Shown: in pieces, positions 35,263 to 44,206 of the stretch
Position numbering within the stretch: the first letter of the stretch is position 1
Layout of the letters: every line of letters begins with the position of its first letter
DNA from: Parvularcula maris
Lineage (GTDB): Bacteria; Pseudomonadota; Alphaproteobacteria; Caulobacterales; Parvularculaceae
Assembly: GCF_024505085.1 (NCBI RefSeq)
Contig: NZ_JANIBC010000002.1
Coordinates: 410,735-474,734, forward strand
Direction: 5' to 3'
DNA: 64,000 bases
Made by a program: the position numbers and the translations under genes
Notes under the pieces: model-generated
Databases searched by the model: none
Seen by the model: the letters and a program-made list of their open reading frames with translations, nothing else
Told to the model about the DNA's origin: nothing

Positions 35263-35577
35263 ATGAGCGACGACGAGGCACAACGCTCTGACCTCTCGGA
35301 CTTCGGCGACAGGCTCGCCAAGGCCAAGGGCGAAGAGGAGGCGAAGCGAAAGCCCGCCCGCCGGTCAGGCGCCGCAGCCGGTGACGGCCTTCGGGTCGCG
35401 ATCGAGTTCGTGGTCTCGGTCCTGGTGGGCTGCGGCCTTGGCTACACGATCGGCAGCTTTCTGGGCTCGCCGGTCATCGGCCTTCTGATTGGAATGCCCA
35501 TCGGCTTCGCCGCGGGCCTGAGGACTGTGTACCGCAGCATGGCAAGACCGCCCGCTGAGGGAGGAGAGAACGAATGA
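35263..35577 (+). CDS. atpI: ATP synthase accessory protein AtpI (AtpZ/AtpI family)
   Basis: A 104-residue protein with a charged N-terminal tail and two transmembrane helices (about 44-65 and 70-90, with the Gly-rich GCGLGYTIGSFLG hairpin). AtpI helps assemble the c-ring. It is the first gene of the F0 operon and overlaps atpB by four bases (ATGA). Confidence 0.87.
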   Translation: MSDDEAQRSDLSDFGDRLAKAKGEEEAKRKPARRSGAAAGDGLRVAIEFVVSVLVGCGLGYTIGSFLGSPVIGLLIGMPIGFAAGLRTVYRSMARPPAEGGENE

Positions 35578-36404
35578 GCTTGGGGCTGAACCTCAACCCG
35601 TTGATGGACCGCTTCATCGAGCCTCTGGCGGCTGGACCCATGGAGCAGTTCGAGATCGTGCCGATTTTCGGCCTCGACTTCGCCGAAGCCATCGACCTCA
35701 GCTTCACCAATGCCAGCCTGTGGATGCTCATCACCGTGGGCACGGCGCTTCTCTTCTTCACCTTCGCCACCCGTCAGTCCAAGCTGATCCCCGGCTCGGT
35801 CCAGTCCATGGGCGAGGTCACCTACGAGTTCGTCGCCAACATGGTGCGCGACACGATGGGCGAGGAGGGGCGCGGCTTCTTCCCCTTCGTCTTCACGCTC
35901 TTCATCTTCGTCTTCCTGTGCAACTTCCTCGGCCTCCTGCCCTCCATTCCGGGCTCGCCGACCAGCGTGCACACCTTCACGCCCACGAGCCACATCATCG
36001 TCACCTTCACCCTGGCGATCCTGTCGGTGGGCCTCGTGGTGGTCTACGGCGTGTTCAAGCACGGCTTCGGCTTCCTCAAGCTCTTCGCGCCGTCCGGCGT
36101 GCCGCTCTGGCTCCTGCCGCTGATCACGCCGATCGAGATCGTCTCGTTCCTGTCGCGCCCGGTCAGCCTCGCCGTCAGGCTTTTCGCCAACATGCTGGCC
36201 GGCCACGTGGTGCTCAAGGTCTTCGCCGGCTTCGTCGGCACGCTCCTGACCGCGGGCGGCGTCCTGTCCATCCTCTCCGTGATCCCGCTCCTCGGCATCA
36301 TCGGGGTGTTCCTTCTGGAGTTCCTGGTGGCGTTCCTCCAGGCCTTCGTCTTCGCCATCCTCACCTGCATCTACCTGCAGGACGCGCTTCACCCGAGCCA
36401 CTAG
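35574..36404 (+). CDS. atpB: ATP synthase F0 subunit a
   Basis: Membrane subunit of 276 residues that forms the proton half-channels against the c-ring. Six hydrophobic segments; the essential Arg lies in the VSLAVRLFANMLAGH segment and the family motif continues in EFLVAFLQAFVFAILTCIYL. Start overlaps atpI. Confidence 0.95.
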   Translation: MSLGLNLNPLMDRFIEPLAAGPMEQFEIVPIFGLDFAEAIDLSFTNASLWMLITVGTALLFFTFATRQSKLIPGSVQSMGEVTYEFVANMVRDTMGEEGRGFFPFVFTLFIFVFLCNFLGLLPSIPGSPTSVHTFTPTSHIIVTFTLAILSVGLVVVYGVFKHGFGFLKLFAPSGVPLWLLPLITPIEIVSFLSRPVSLAVRLFANMLAGHVVLKVFAGFVGTLLTAGGVLSILSVIPLLGIIGVFLLEFLVAFLQAFVFAILTCIYLQDALHPSH

Positions 36405-36463
36405 GCCGAGCGCTCAACCCTTTCCACCAAACCGCAAACCAACGACTATCTAAGGAGACCATC

Positions 36464-36688
36464 ATGGACGCGGAAGCAGCAAAATATATCGGCGCGGGCC
36501 TTGCGGTCCTTCCCCTGTTCGGTGTCGGCATCGGCCTCGGCATCCTGTTCGGCAACTTCATGCAGGGCGCCTTCCGCAACCCGTCGGCCACGTCGGGCCT
36601 GACCGGCAACTTCTTCATCGCCTTCGCGCTGACCGAAGCGACGGGCCTCTTCGCCCTCGTCATCGCGTTCCTGATTCTCTTCTCCTAA
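36464..36688 (+). CDS. atpE: ATP synthase F0 subunit c
   Basis: Proteolipid of 74 residues, two helices joined by a polar loop (GAFRNPSA). The proton-carrying carboxylate is the Glu in FALTEATGLFAL in helix 2. TAAGGAG before the ATG is the strongest ribosome site of the operon, as expected for the subunit needed in most copies. Confidence 0.95.
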   Translation: MDAEAAKYIGAGLAVLPLFGVGIGLGILFGNFMQGAFRNPSATSGLTGNFFIAFALTEATGLFALVIAFLILFS

Positions 36689-36689
36689 G

Positions 36690-37298
36690 ATGATCAGGCA
36701 GCTCATGGCGGGCGCTGCCGCAGCGCCCCTGCTGCTCGGATCCGCCATGGCCGCAGCCGCTCCAGCCGACGTCGCCGACGCGGCCGGGGTGGAGGCGGAA
36801 GGCGGGCTGCCGCAGCTCAACACCGAAACCTATGCCAGCCAGGTCTTCTGGCTGCTGATCGCGTTCCTCATCCTCTACCTTCTGATGTCGCGGATCTTCC
36901 TTCCCCGCATCGGCGGCGTGATCGAGGAGCGGCGCCAGCGCATCGCCGACGACTTCGACAAGGCGTCGGAGTTCAAGCGCCAGGCCGAGGACGCCGAGGC
37001 CACCTACCGCCAGGCCCTCGCCGATGCGAAGGCCCGCGCGGCCTCGATCGCCCAGGACACGCGCGACCAGATCGACGAGGAGATCAAGTCGATGCAGGCC
37101 GACACTGATGCGAAGCTCGAAGCCGAGATCGCCGCGGCCGAAGCCCGCATCGAGGAGACCTCCGCCAAGGCCCAGATGGCCGTGCGCGAAGCCGCGCGTG
37201 AGACCACCCGCGCCGTGGTCATGACGTTGATCGACGAGCAGCCGAGCGACGACGCCATCGACGCGGCCCTCAACGCCGCAGCCGGGAGCCGCGTATGA
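36690..37298 (+). CDS. atpG: ATP synthase F0 subunit b'
   Basis: A 202-residue stator subunit with an N-terminal signal-like stretch, one membrane helix (about 50-70) and a long Ala- and charge-rich coiled coil (from about residue 80). Two divergent b-type genes in a row are typical of alphaproteobacteria; this is the b' form (atpF'/atpG). It starts one base after the atpE stop and overlaps atpF by four bases. Confidence 0.88.
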   Translation: MIRQLMAGAAAAPLLLGSAMAAAAPADVADAAGVEAEGGLPQLNTETYASQVFWLLIAFLILYLLMSRIFLPRIGGVIEERRQRIADDFDKASEFKRQAEDAEATYRQALADAKARAASIAQDTRDQIDEEIKSMQADTDAKLEAEIAAAEARIEETSAKAQMAVREAARETTRAVVMTLIDEQPSDDAIDAALNAAAGSRV

Positions 37299-37900
37299 TG
37301 TTCATCGTTCAGGACGAGGACGTGGTCCGCGAGGCGGGCAAGGAGCTGACCGAGGACGACGGCAGCCGCGAGGCCTATGAGGGCGCGCCGGACTATCCCG
37401 GCGAGCACTCTTCGGTCCTTGAGGACACCAATCTCTGGGTCCTGGTCGGCTTTCTGATCGTGCTCGGCATCCTGGTCAGCCAGGGCGTCTTCAAGAAGCT
37501 CGGCGGCATGCTGTCAGGCCGTGCCGACACGATCCGCAGCCAGCTCGACGAGGCGCGCTCTCTGCGCGAAGAGGCCCAGCGCCTTCTCGCCGACTACCAG
37601 AAGCGCCAGCGCGAAGCGGAAGGCGAGGCCGAGGAAATCATCTCCCAGGCCAAGGCCGATGCGAAGATCATGGCCGCCGACGCCCGCACCAAGCTCGAAG
37701 AGCAGGTGGCGCGCCGCACCCAGGCCGCCCACGACCGCATCGCCCGCGCCGAGGCGCAGGCGCTGGCCGATGTCAGGGCGCAGACGGCGGACCTCGCCAT
37801 CGACGCGGCCCGTGAGATCATTCGCGCCCGCACCGACGGCTCCGCCCAGAAGGCCCTTCTGGACCGCTCGATCGCAGAAGTTCGCGGCAAATTGAATTAA
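37295..37900 (+). CDS. atpF: ATP synthase F0 subunit b
   Basis: A 201-residue stator subunit. It has an unusually polar, acidic N-terminal extension of about 45 residues before the membrane helix (NLWVLVGFLIVLGILVSQGVF), then the long b-type coiled coil that links F0 to F1. The F1 genes are not in the window, as usual for alphaproteobacteria where F0 and F1 operons are separate. A terminator follows at 37925. Confidence 0.9.
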   Translation: MMFIVQDEDVVREAGKELTEDDGSREAYEGAPDYPGEHSSVLEDTNLWVLVGFLIVLGILVSQGVFKKLGGMLSGRADTIRSQLDEARSLREEAQRLLADYQKRQREAEGEAEEIISQAKADAKIMAADARTKLEEQVARRTQAAHDRIARAEAQALADVRAQTADLAIDAAREIIRARTDGSAQKALLDRSIAEVRGKLN

Positions 37901-37924
37901 CCTGAGGCGACATTTTGGTTAGAG

Positions 37925-37960
37925 ACCCCGTTCGTTCCCAAAAGAACAACGGGGTTTTTT
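37925..37960 (+). terminator. Terminator of the F0 operon, abutting the next start codon
   Basis: ACCCCGTTCGTTC-ccaaaa-GAACAACGGGGT, a 12-pair stem with one bulged base, then a run of T that ends directly at ATG 37961. Its 3' arm GGGG is the only SD-like sequence for that ATG. Confidence 0.8.
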
Positions 37961-38482
37961 ATGCGCCTACTCACATCCGCCTTGATCGGCACCGCCTCGC
38001 TGGCCCTGATGGCCTGCGCCTCCACCGACAGCAATGACAGCTTCGCCGACAAGCTCGACGCCATCGAGGACACTTGGCGCGAAGGTCAGTCCGACGTGAA
38101 AAAAGGCCAGGAGATGATCGAGGAGGGCAATGACAAGCTCGCCTCCAACCGCAAGCGCCGCGAGCGCGAGATGCGCGGCGCCGAGGAAGGCGAGGAGCGT
38201 ATCGCCAATCTGCGCGTCCAGATCGCCCAAGCCGCTGCCGGCTCTGAAAGCTCGGCCCGGATCGAAGAGATGTCCGACAAGCTCAACAACCTTCAGAAGA
38301 AGGTGAAGGAGCACAAGGAAGAGACCGAGGATGCCGAGGTCGACATCCGTGACGCTCAGAAGAAAATCTCTCGCGGCGAGAGCCTGGTCGCCCGCGGCGA
38401 AGCCGCCAAGCGTGATGCCGAAGCCCGCTACCGCGCAGATACGGGCCGCCCGCTGAGCGAGACCCTGGGTGAGAGCCGCTAA
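37961..38482 (+). CDS. Coiled-coil lipoprotein of unknown function
   Basis: A 173-residue lipoprotein (signal MRLLTSALIGTASLALMAC, lipid Cys19) whose mature part is almost entirely charged alpha-helix with heptad character (about 35-150), similar in style to small periplasmic coiled-coil lipoproteins. It starts directly after the terminator hairpin of the F0 operon and has its own terminator at 38548. Function unknown. Confidence 0.7.
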   Translation: MRLLTSALIGTASLALMACASTDSNDSFADKLDAIEDTWREGQSDVKKGQEMIEEGNDKLASNRKRREREMRGAEEGEERIANLRVQIAQAAAGSESSARIEEMSDKLNNLQKKVKEHKEETEDAEVDIRDAQKKISRGESLVARGEAAKRDAEARYRADTGRPLSETLGESR

Positions 38483-38547
38483 AGCGGTTCGCCGCCGAAC
38501 CGGTTCACCGGTTGGGCAGTTCGCGAAGTGCTTTTCTGAAAACTTGG

Positions 38548-38577
38548 AACCGGTCGCCCCTTGGCGGCCGGTTTTTT
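38548..38577 (+). terminator. Rho-independent terminator of the coiled-coil lipoprotein gene
   Basis: AACCGGTCGCC-cctt-GGCGGCCGGTT, 11 pairs with one G-T, followed by a T run. Confidence 0.85.
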
Positions 38578-38615
38578 GTTGGCGTTTGTATTATTTGCAA
38601 ACGTAAGCGCTGCTA

Positions 38616-38737
38616 CTTCCTCCCCCTCAGCCTACCGGCAGCTCCCCCTCGGGGAGGGGGAGCGACATAGAGAACAGGCGGTGGTGCTGCTTCCCTCCCC
38701 CACGAGTGGGGGAGGTGCCCGAAGGGCGGAGGGGGCC
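38616..38737. repeat. Family C repeat, copy 1
   Basis: Two G/C-tract hairpins (GCTCCCCCTCGGGGAGGGGGAGC and CTCCCCCACGAGTGGGGGAG) followed by GTGCCCGAAGGGCGGAGGGGGC. A TTTGCAAACG palindrome lies on its left. Other copies are at 58402, 60281 and 63810, and reversed at 31268. Confidence 0.75.
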
Positions 38738-38776
38738 ACCTTCGTTCATAAAATGAACAAACACCCTTTTTCGTAG

Positions 38777-40261
38777 CTATTCCTTCGTCGCGCCCGCGTG
38801 CCGTCCCGTTCGGCTGAGCCGAACCGCCGCGCTGACGACCTGCGCACCGAGGAGCGCCGTCAACGGGATGCCTCCGGCCACGGCCATGGCCCGCGTCGTC
38901 GTCTGTCCGCCCTCGGACAGGATCGCGGCGAGGGTCAGAAGCGAGAGCACCGCGCCGAACAGAAGCCTTCCCCGCAAGGAGGGGTCGGTGGTCTGCTCGG
39001 CGAACATCGCGATCACATAAGCGCCGCTATCGGCGGAGGTCACGAGGAAGAACGAGACCAGCAGCACGGTGACGATCTGCATGAGGACCGAGAACGGGAA
39101 CGCTTCGAGGAGGGTGTAGGTCGCCAGGGGGGCGGTTGCGAAGTCCGCCACCCCCAGATCCATGCCCCCCTCCTGCAGGCCAAGGGCAGCGCCGCCCAGA
39201 ACGGCGAACCAGAGAAGAGTCAGAAGGGACGGAGCGCCCACGGCGGCGAGGACGAAGGCGCGAAGGCTCCGCCCCCTGCTGATCCGCACCAGGAACACGC
39301 CGACGAAGGGCGTCCAGGCCACCCACCACAGAAAATAGACCAGCGACCAGGCATCGGTCCACGCCCTCGCCTCCCCCGCCGCCCGCAAGGTGACGGAGAG
39401 ACCGGGTATGTCGGTGACGTAGCCCGCGGCGCTCTCCCAAAGTGCAGCCGCCACGTCACCGGCAGGCGCGACGATCAGCAGGAAGAGGAGAAGCACTCCT
39501 GCCAGCACCATGTTTACGTTGGAGAGGAGCGCAATGCCGCGCCGCAGTCCCAGCGCCGCCGAGGTGAGGAACGCGGCGCTGAGAAGCAGGAGAAAGCCGA
39601 GCTGCACACTCGGCCCCGCCTCGAGCCCCGGCACGATCACCCCGACACCGGCCGATACCTGGAAGGCCCCCTGCCCCAGCGATGCGACCAGGCCGAAGAC
39701 CACGGCGAGGAGCGCGATCAGATCGACGACCCTCGCGGCGGGCGCGGGCAGCCCGGGAAAAGCCGTGCTTGGTAGCGGCGGCTTTCCCGACTTGGCCGAC
39801 AGAGCGATGGCGATGGTCGCCGCCGCGTAGATCGCCCAGGCATGAAGCCCCCAGTGGAACTGGGTGATGGCGAGGCTCCGCCGCCTCGCTTCGTCCGTCA
39901 GCGGCTCGATGCCCTCCCCCGGCGGGGGGCTCGCGAAATGGATGAGGGGCTCGGCTGCTCCCCAGAAGACGAGGCCTGCCCCCATCCCGGCGGCGAACAT
40001 CATCGCGATCCAGGTCAGCATACGGAACTCGGGCACCTTGTCCGTCCCGCCGATCACCTGACGCCCCCAGGGCAGCATGCAGACTGCCGCGCAGAAGAGA
40101 AGGCAGAGATTGGCGAGCAGCAGCGTCCAGCCGCCGAACACGGAGAGAAAGAAGCTGGCGATGCGGGTCAGAAGCTCGGCGAACCCGCTGGGGATGAGGA
40201 CCGCCAGAAGCGTCGCCCCGCAAAGGGCAAGCGCAACACCCCTGCCGCGGCCGGGGATCAT
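38777..40261 (-). CDS. BCCT family transporter (betaine/carnitine/choline type)
   Basis: Twelve-helix secondary transporter of 494 residues for compatible solutes or quaternary amines. The family signature GMGAGLVFWGAAEP and the substrate-site tryptophan segment WWVAWTPFVGVFLVRISRGR are intact. There is no long cytoplasmic osmosensing tail as in BetP. Its ATG overlaps the SURF1 stop (ATGA), making it the last gene of the cox3 operon, an unexpected place for a solute carrier. Confidence 0.9.
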   Translation of the reverse strand: MIPGRGRGVALALCGATLLAVLIPSGFAELLTRIASFFLSVFGGWTLLLANLCLLFCAAVCMLPWGRQVIGGTDKVPEFRMLTWIAMMFAAGMGAGLVFWGAAEPLIHFASPPPGEGIEPLTDEARRRSLAITQFHWGLHAWAIYAAATIAIALSAKSGKPPLPSTAFPGLPAPAARVVDLIALLAVVFGLVASLGQGAFQVSAGVGVIVPGLEAGPSVQLGFLLLLSAAFLTSAALGLRRGIALLSNVNMVLAGVLLLFLLIVAPAGDVAAALWESAAGYVTDIPGLSVTLRAAGEARAWTDAWSLVYFLWWVAWTPFVGVFLVRISRGRSLRAFVLAAVGAPSLLTLLWFAVLGGAALGLQEGGMDLGVADFATAPLATYTLLEAFPFSVLMQIVTVLLVSFFLVTSADSGAYVIAMFAEQTTDPSLRGRLLFGAVLSLLTLAAILSEGGQTTTRAMAVAGGIPLTALLGAQVVSAAVRLSRTGRHAGATKE

Positions 40262-40959
40262 CCGCTTTTCCGCAGAAGAACGAAGGTCACACCGGCAAGG
40301 CCCAGCGCCAACCCGTACCAGGTGAGCGCATAGCCGAGATGGGCGTTGCGGAACTCGAGCCGGGTCGTGCCGCCTAGGGGCAGCTCGGTGGGCAGCGTGC
40401 TGTCGATGGCGAAGGGGAGGACGGCGTCCTTCCTCCCCGGTGCCAGCTCATCCGCCAGCACCTCGATGCTCCTGGTAAAGAGGAGATTGCTGCCGGCGTC
40501 TGGCGCGACGGCTGCGCTCAACCCACGCTCGGGGCCGTAGTTCCTGACGAGGCCGGTGAAGGCCTCGGCGTCGGGCAGCTCGTAGCTCTCCGCCCACTGA
40601 TCCTGCGGCACGAAACCGCGATTGACGAGAAGAATGCGCCCCTCCGGCTCGTCCAAGGTCATGGCCTGGAACACATAGGCCCCCGCCCGCCCCTCCCAGG
40701 TGCCGAAGACATGGGCGACGTCGGGGCTCTCGAACCCGCCGACCGCGCTGACGGGCAGGTACTCCGTATCTTCCCCCGCCTCGGCCCGTCCGAGCGCTTC
40801 GGCGATGGAGACAGGCGCAGCGTCCACCCGCGCTTCGGCCTTGGCGATCAGGTCCTCCTTCCACTGAAGACGCTGCACCTGCCAGGTGCCGAGCGTCAGC
40901 AGGACCAGAATGGCCGCGCCGGAGAGGGTGAGAAGGAGGGGTTTGGAGGAGAGCGTCAC
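40258..40959 (-). CDS. SURF1 family cytochrome oxidase assembly protein
   Basis: A 233-residue inner-membrane protein with one helix at each end and a large periplasmic domain; SURF1 helps insert heme a into cytochrome c oxidase subunit I. Family features include GTWQVQRLQWK, LVNRGFVP, and the C-terminal RNAHLGYALTWYGLA. The GTG start overlaps the DUF983 stop as GTGA; a longer upstream frame lies inside DUF983 and is rejected. Order cox3-DUF983-SURF1 is standard for alphaproteobacteria. Confidence 0.9.
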   Translation of the reverse strand: MTLSSKPLLLTLSGAAILVLLTLGTWQVQRLQWKEDLIAKAEARVDAAPVSIAEALGRAEAGEDTEYLPVSAVGGFESPDVAHVFGTWEGRAGAYVFQAMTLDEPEGRILLVNRGFVPQDQWAESYELPDAEAFTGLVRNYGPERGLSAAVAPDAGSNLLFTRSIEVLADELAPGRKDAVLPFAIDSTLPTELPLGGTTRLEFRNAHLGYALTWYGLALGLAGVTFVLLRKSG

Positions 40960-41321
40960 GACGACCGCCCCTCGCCGGCATTGTACTTGTACTGAAGGCC
41001 GATCATCAGGCCCTTGGCCGGGCGCAGGGCGGCCAGCATGGCGCCGAAGGTGGCAAGGATCGAGACGAGCGCGACCGCACCCGCCGGCAGGCCGAGGGCG
41101 ATGCATATCCCAGCCACCAGGACGGCGACCACGCCGCCGAGCAGCGTCAGGAAGAAGGCGGGGCCGTCGCCGGAATCAGCGAAACCAAGGTCCAGACCAC
41201 AGGCGAGGCAGGAGGGTTTGACCTTGAGCCAGCCCTCGAAGAGCGCCCCCTGCCCGCAGCGGGGACAGCGCCCGGAGGCGGCAGCACCGACCGGGTCCGT
41301 GCTGCCGTGATAGGCGCTCAC
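40956..41321 (-). CDS. DUF983 family protein (oxidase-associated)
   Basis: A 121-residue protein with two CxxC pairs at the N-terminus (CPRCGQG and CLACGLD), probably a zinc ribbon, followed by two transmembrane helices. It is regularly found between cox3 and SURF1 genes and is assumed to take part in oxidase assembly. The GTG start at 41321 lies eight bases after the cox3 stop. Confidence 0.82.
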   Translation of the reverse strand: MSAYHGSTDPVGAAASGRCPRCGQGALFEGWLKVKPSCLACGLDLGFADSGDGPAFFLTLLGGVVAVLVAGICIALGLPAGAVALVSILATFGAMLAALRPAKGLMIGLQYKYNAGEGRSS

Positions 41322-41329
41322 CGGTCCGC

Positions 41330-42256
41330 TTAGCTCAGGAGGCCCTGATTGCCGAGGACGTAGATGGCGGCGAAGAGGAACAGCCAGACCACGTCCACGA
41401 AGTGCCAGTACCATGCCGCCGATTCGAAGCCGAAATGGCGCTGACGGGTGAACTGGCCGCGCAGGCCCCGGATCATGCAGACAGCCAGGAAGATCGTGCC
41501 GACGAAGACGTGGAAGCCGTGGAAGCCCGTCGCCATGAAGAAGCTCGAGCCGTAGATCGAGCCGTTGTTAAAGGCGAACATGTTGCCGGCCAGCGCCTCG
41601 TAGTACTCGACCACCTGGAACACGGAGAAGATCGCGCCGAGGAACACCGTGGCGATCATGCCCCATTTGAAACCCGAGCGGTCGCCGACCTGAAGCGCGT
41701 GGTGTGCCCAGGTCACGGTGGTGCCCGACAGCAGCAGGATCAGCGTGTTGACCAGGGGAAGCTGCCAGGGGTTGAGGGGCTCGACACCGCGCGGCGGCCA
41801 CTCGCCGTTCAGGGCCAGCGCCTTGGCGTCGTTCTGCAAGGTGGCTGGCAGGCCTTCGGCGTTCAGAAGAGGCGTGCCGTCGGAGAGGAGGATCGCCTCG
41901 CCCCCGCCGGGGAAAAGCGCCGCGGCGAAGAAGGCCCAGAACCAGGCGACGAAGAACATCACCTCGGAGAGGATGAACAGCACCACGCCGTAGCGCAGGC
42001 CGATGCGCACCACGGTGGAGGTGTTCTCGCCGGTCAGCGATTCCTTGACCACGTCGCGCCACCAGCCGAACATCGAGAACAGCACGCCGCCGAGCCCGGC
42101 GATGAACAGCCACGGGCCGGACATGCCGAAGAGCTTGATCTCCGAGTAGCGCCACACCACCGCGCCCAGCATCATCAGCGTTGCGGCAACGGATGCCACC
42201 AGGGGCCAGGGGCTTGGGTTGACGAGGTGGTAGTCGTGTTTGACGTCGGCGGCCAT
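41330..42256 (-). CDS. ctaE: Cytochrome c oxidase subunit III
   Basis: Seven-helix membrane subunit of 308 residues of the aa3-type oxidase. It begins HDYHLVNPSPWP as usual and has the family segments EVMFFVAWFWAFF, WAHHALQVGDR and GFHGFHVFVGTIFL. It heads the block cox3-DUF983-SURF1-BCCT. Subunits I and II are not in the window. Confidence 0.95.
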   Translation of the reverse strand: MAADVKHDYHLVNPSPWPLVASVAATLMMLGAVVWRYSEIKLFGMSGPWLFIAGLGGVLFSMFGWWRDVVKESLTGENTSTVVRIGLRYGVVLFILSEVMFFVAWFWAFFAAALFPGGGEAILLSDGTPLLNAEGLPATLQNDAKALALNGEWPPRGVEPLNPWQLPLVNTLILLLSGTTVTWAHHALQVGDRSGFKWGMIATVFLGAIFSVFQVVEYYEALAGNMFAFNNGSIYGSSFFMATGFHGFHVFVGTIFLAVCMIRGLRGQFTRQRHFGFESAAWYWHFVDVVWLFLFAAIYVLGNQGLLS

Positions 42257-42383
42257 CTTGCACTCTTGGGTTGGAGGTTTGCCGCCTGTTATCGCCCAAG
42301 CCCCGTGAAGGCAACGTGACTTTCTGGGCTTTTGCTTCGCCCGAGCTCCTGCACAGTTTGGACAGAGCTAAGCGACTATCGCT

Positions 42384-42513
42384 CCGTCATCTCGGGGCGG
42401 CGTAGCCGAGCCCAAGATCCAGAATCGAAGCAGTTGGTAGGGAGGCGCACTCCTCAAAACCTTCCGCCCGATTCTGGATTCCGGGCTCACCCTTCGGGTG
42501 CCCCGGAATGACG
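42384..42513. repeat. Family A variant repeat
   Basis: Palindrome opening CCGTCATCTCGGGGCGGC and closing CCCCGGAATGACG, with inner arms GATCCAGAATCG and CGATTCTGGATTCCGGGCTC. It shares the outer ends but not the centre of the family A copies. It lies between the cox3 and SulP genes. Confidence 0.65.
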
Positions 42514-42520
42514 ATAAGCC

Positions 42521-44206
42521 TCAAGCCGGCTGCGGCGCCGCCCCGATCGGCTCCTCACCGCCCCCGCGGGAGAGTTTCGCGGCGGCTTGGCGAAGGGCGT
42601 CCTTCCTGGTGGGGAGGATGTTCTGCGGCTTGATCAAGGCGATCAGGCCCAGTCCGTCGAGCTTCTGGCGCACGGGCTCCGCCATGTTGCACAGATAGAC
42701 GTGCCGGTTCTCGCCCTCCGCATCCTCGATGATCGAGCGGATGGCGAAGGCGGCCGAAACGTCGAGGGTGGGCATCTGGGCGAAGTCGAGGATCAGCACC
42801 TCCTGCCCACCCAGGGTCTGGCGCACCTGGTGGGCGAGGTCGGCGGCCGCGCCGAAGCTGAGCGGTCCGTTGAACTCGAAGATGCGCACCCGGCCCTTGG
42901 CCTGCTCGTAGAGTTGGCGCTCCTCCTCGTCGAGGTCGGTGAGGCGCTCCTCGCCCAGGGCTGCAAGCTGGTCCTTGGCGATGTTGTGGACGTAACCGAG
43001 GGCAGCCAGGAACACGCCGATACCCACGGCAGCGATCAGATCGACGAAGACCGTCACGGCCAGGACGACCGCCATCAGCACGAGGTCCCAGCGCGGCCCC
43101 TTATGGGCCTTCAGGATATAGGCGACGTCGATGATGTCCCAGCCCACCTTGATCAGGATGCCCGCCAGAACGGCATGGGGGATCTCGGCGGCCAGCGGAG
43201 TCAGCGCCAGCACCACGGCGAGAAGGACCAGACCGTGGATCATGCCCGAGAGGCGGGTCACGCCGCCGGTCCTGATATTGACCATGGTCCGCATGGTAGC
43301 GCCCGCGCCGGGAATGGCGCCGAAGAGACCGGCGATACCGTTGCCGATGCCCTGGCCGATCAGCTCCTTGTTCGAGTCGTGCCGGGTGCGGGTGGCGTTG
43401 TCGGCCACGAGGCTGGTGAGCAGGCTATCGATGGCCCCGAGGAGGGCCAGGATGATCGCCGCCTCCAGCACCAGGAACGCCACGCCCCGGTCGAACTGCG
43501 GCAGCACGAAGGGCGGCAGCCGGTCGGCGAAGCTGTCGAAGGTGGGCAGCACCTCGGCGAGCTTGGGCACGCCCTCGAAGGGCAGGCCGATGAGCGTTCC
43601 GATGATCAGCGCCGCAAGCGCGCCAGGGATGAAGCGGCCAATATTCTTCGGCCAGAAGAAGACGATCAGAAGCGACAGAAGCGCGATGCCCGTGGCGATC
43701 AGATTGGGGTTCGCTATAGCGCCGGGGATCGCCTGGATCGCGGCGATCACCCCGCCCCGGTCGGGCTCGGATCCGAAGATGCGGCTCGCCTGAAGAAGGA
43801 TGATGATGACCCCGATCCCCGACATGAAGCCTGAGATGACGGGGTAGGGCACCAGGCGGATATACTGGCCCACCCGGAAGACGCCGAAGAGGATCTGCAG
43901 GATCCCCGCCAGCACCACAGCCGTAAAGATGATGCCCGAGACCTCGGCGAAGCTGGCCGAGCGCTCCAGGGTCAGCTCGCCGACAAGGCCTGCGAAGACC
44001 ACCACCATTGGCCCCGTCGGCCCGGTGATCTGGGTGTTGGTGCCGCCGAAGGCCGCCGCAAAGAAGCCGGTGATGATGGCGCCCCAGAGCCCCGCGATGG
44101 GGCCGGCGCCCGACGCCTCACCGAAGGCGAGGGCGAGCGGAAGCGCGACGATCCCGGCGGTGAGGCCGCCGAAGAGATCGCCTTTTAGATGCTTGAACGT
44201 GATCAA
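42521..44206 (-). CDS. SulP family anion transporter with STAS domain
   Basis: A 561-residue transporter with 10-14 membrane helices (about 10-420) and a cytoplasmic STAS domain (about 440-545). The carbonic anhydrase gene directly ahead overlaps it by four bases (TTGA: TTG start, TGA stop), so bicarbonate is the likeliest substrate, as in BicA-type carriers; sulfate cannot be excluded. There is no ATG alternative that keeps the N-terminal helix. Confidence 0.88.
   Translation of the reverse strand: MITFKHLKGDLFGGLTAGIVALPLALAFGEASGAGPIAGLWGAIITGFFAAAFGGTNTQITGPTGPMVVVFAGLVGELTLERSASFAEVSGIIFTAVVLAGILQILFGVFRVGQYIRLVPYPVISGFMSGIGVIIILLQASRIFGSEPDRGGVIAAIQAIPGAIANPNLIATGIALLSLLIVFFWPKNIGRFIPGALAALIIGTLIGLPFEGVPKLAEVLPTFDSFADRLPPFVLPQFDRGVAFLVLEAAIILALLGAIDSLLTSLVADNATRTRHDSNKELIGQGIGNGIAGLFGAIPGAGATMRTMVNIRTGGVTRLSGMIHGLVLLAVVLALTPLAAEIPHAVLAGILIKVGWDIIDVAYILKAHKGPRWDLVLMAVVLAVTVFVDLIAAVGIGVFLAALGYVHNIAKDQLAALGEERLTDLDEEERQLYEQAKGRVRIFEFNGPLSFGAAADLAHQVRQTLGGQEVLILDFAQMPTLDVSAAFAIRSIIEDAEGENRHVYLCNMAEPVRQKLDGLGLIALIKPQNILPTRKDALRQAAAKLSRGGGEEPIGAAPQPA

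Noticed and set aside
42521..44206. Sulfate permease annotation for the SulP protein
   Set aside because: Not excluded by sequence, but the overlapping carbonic anhydrase gene makes bicarbonate more likely.
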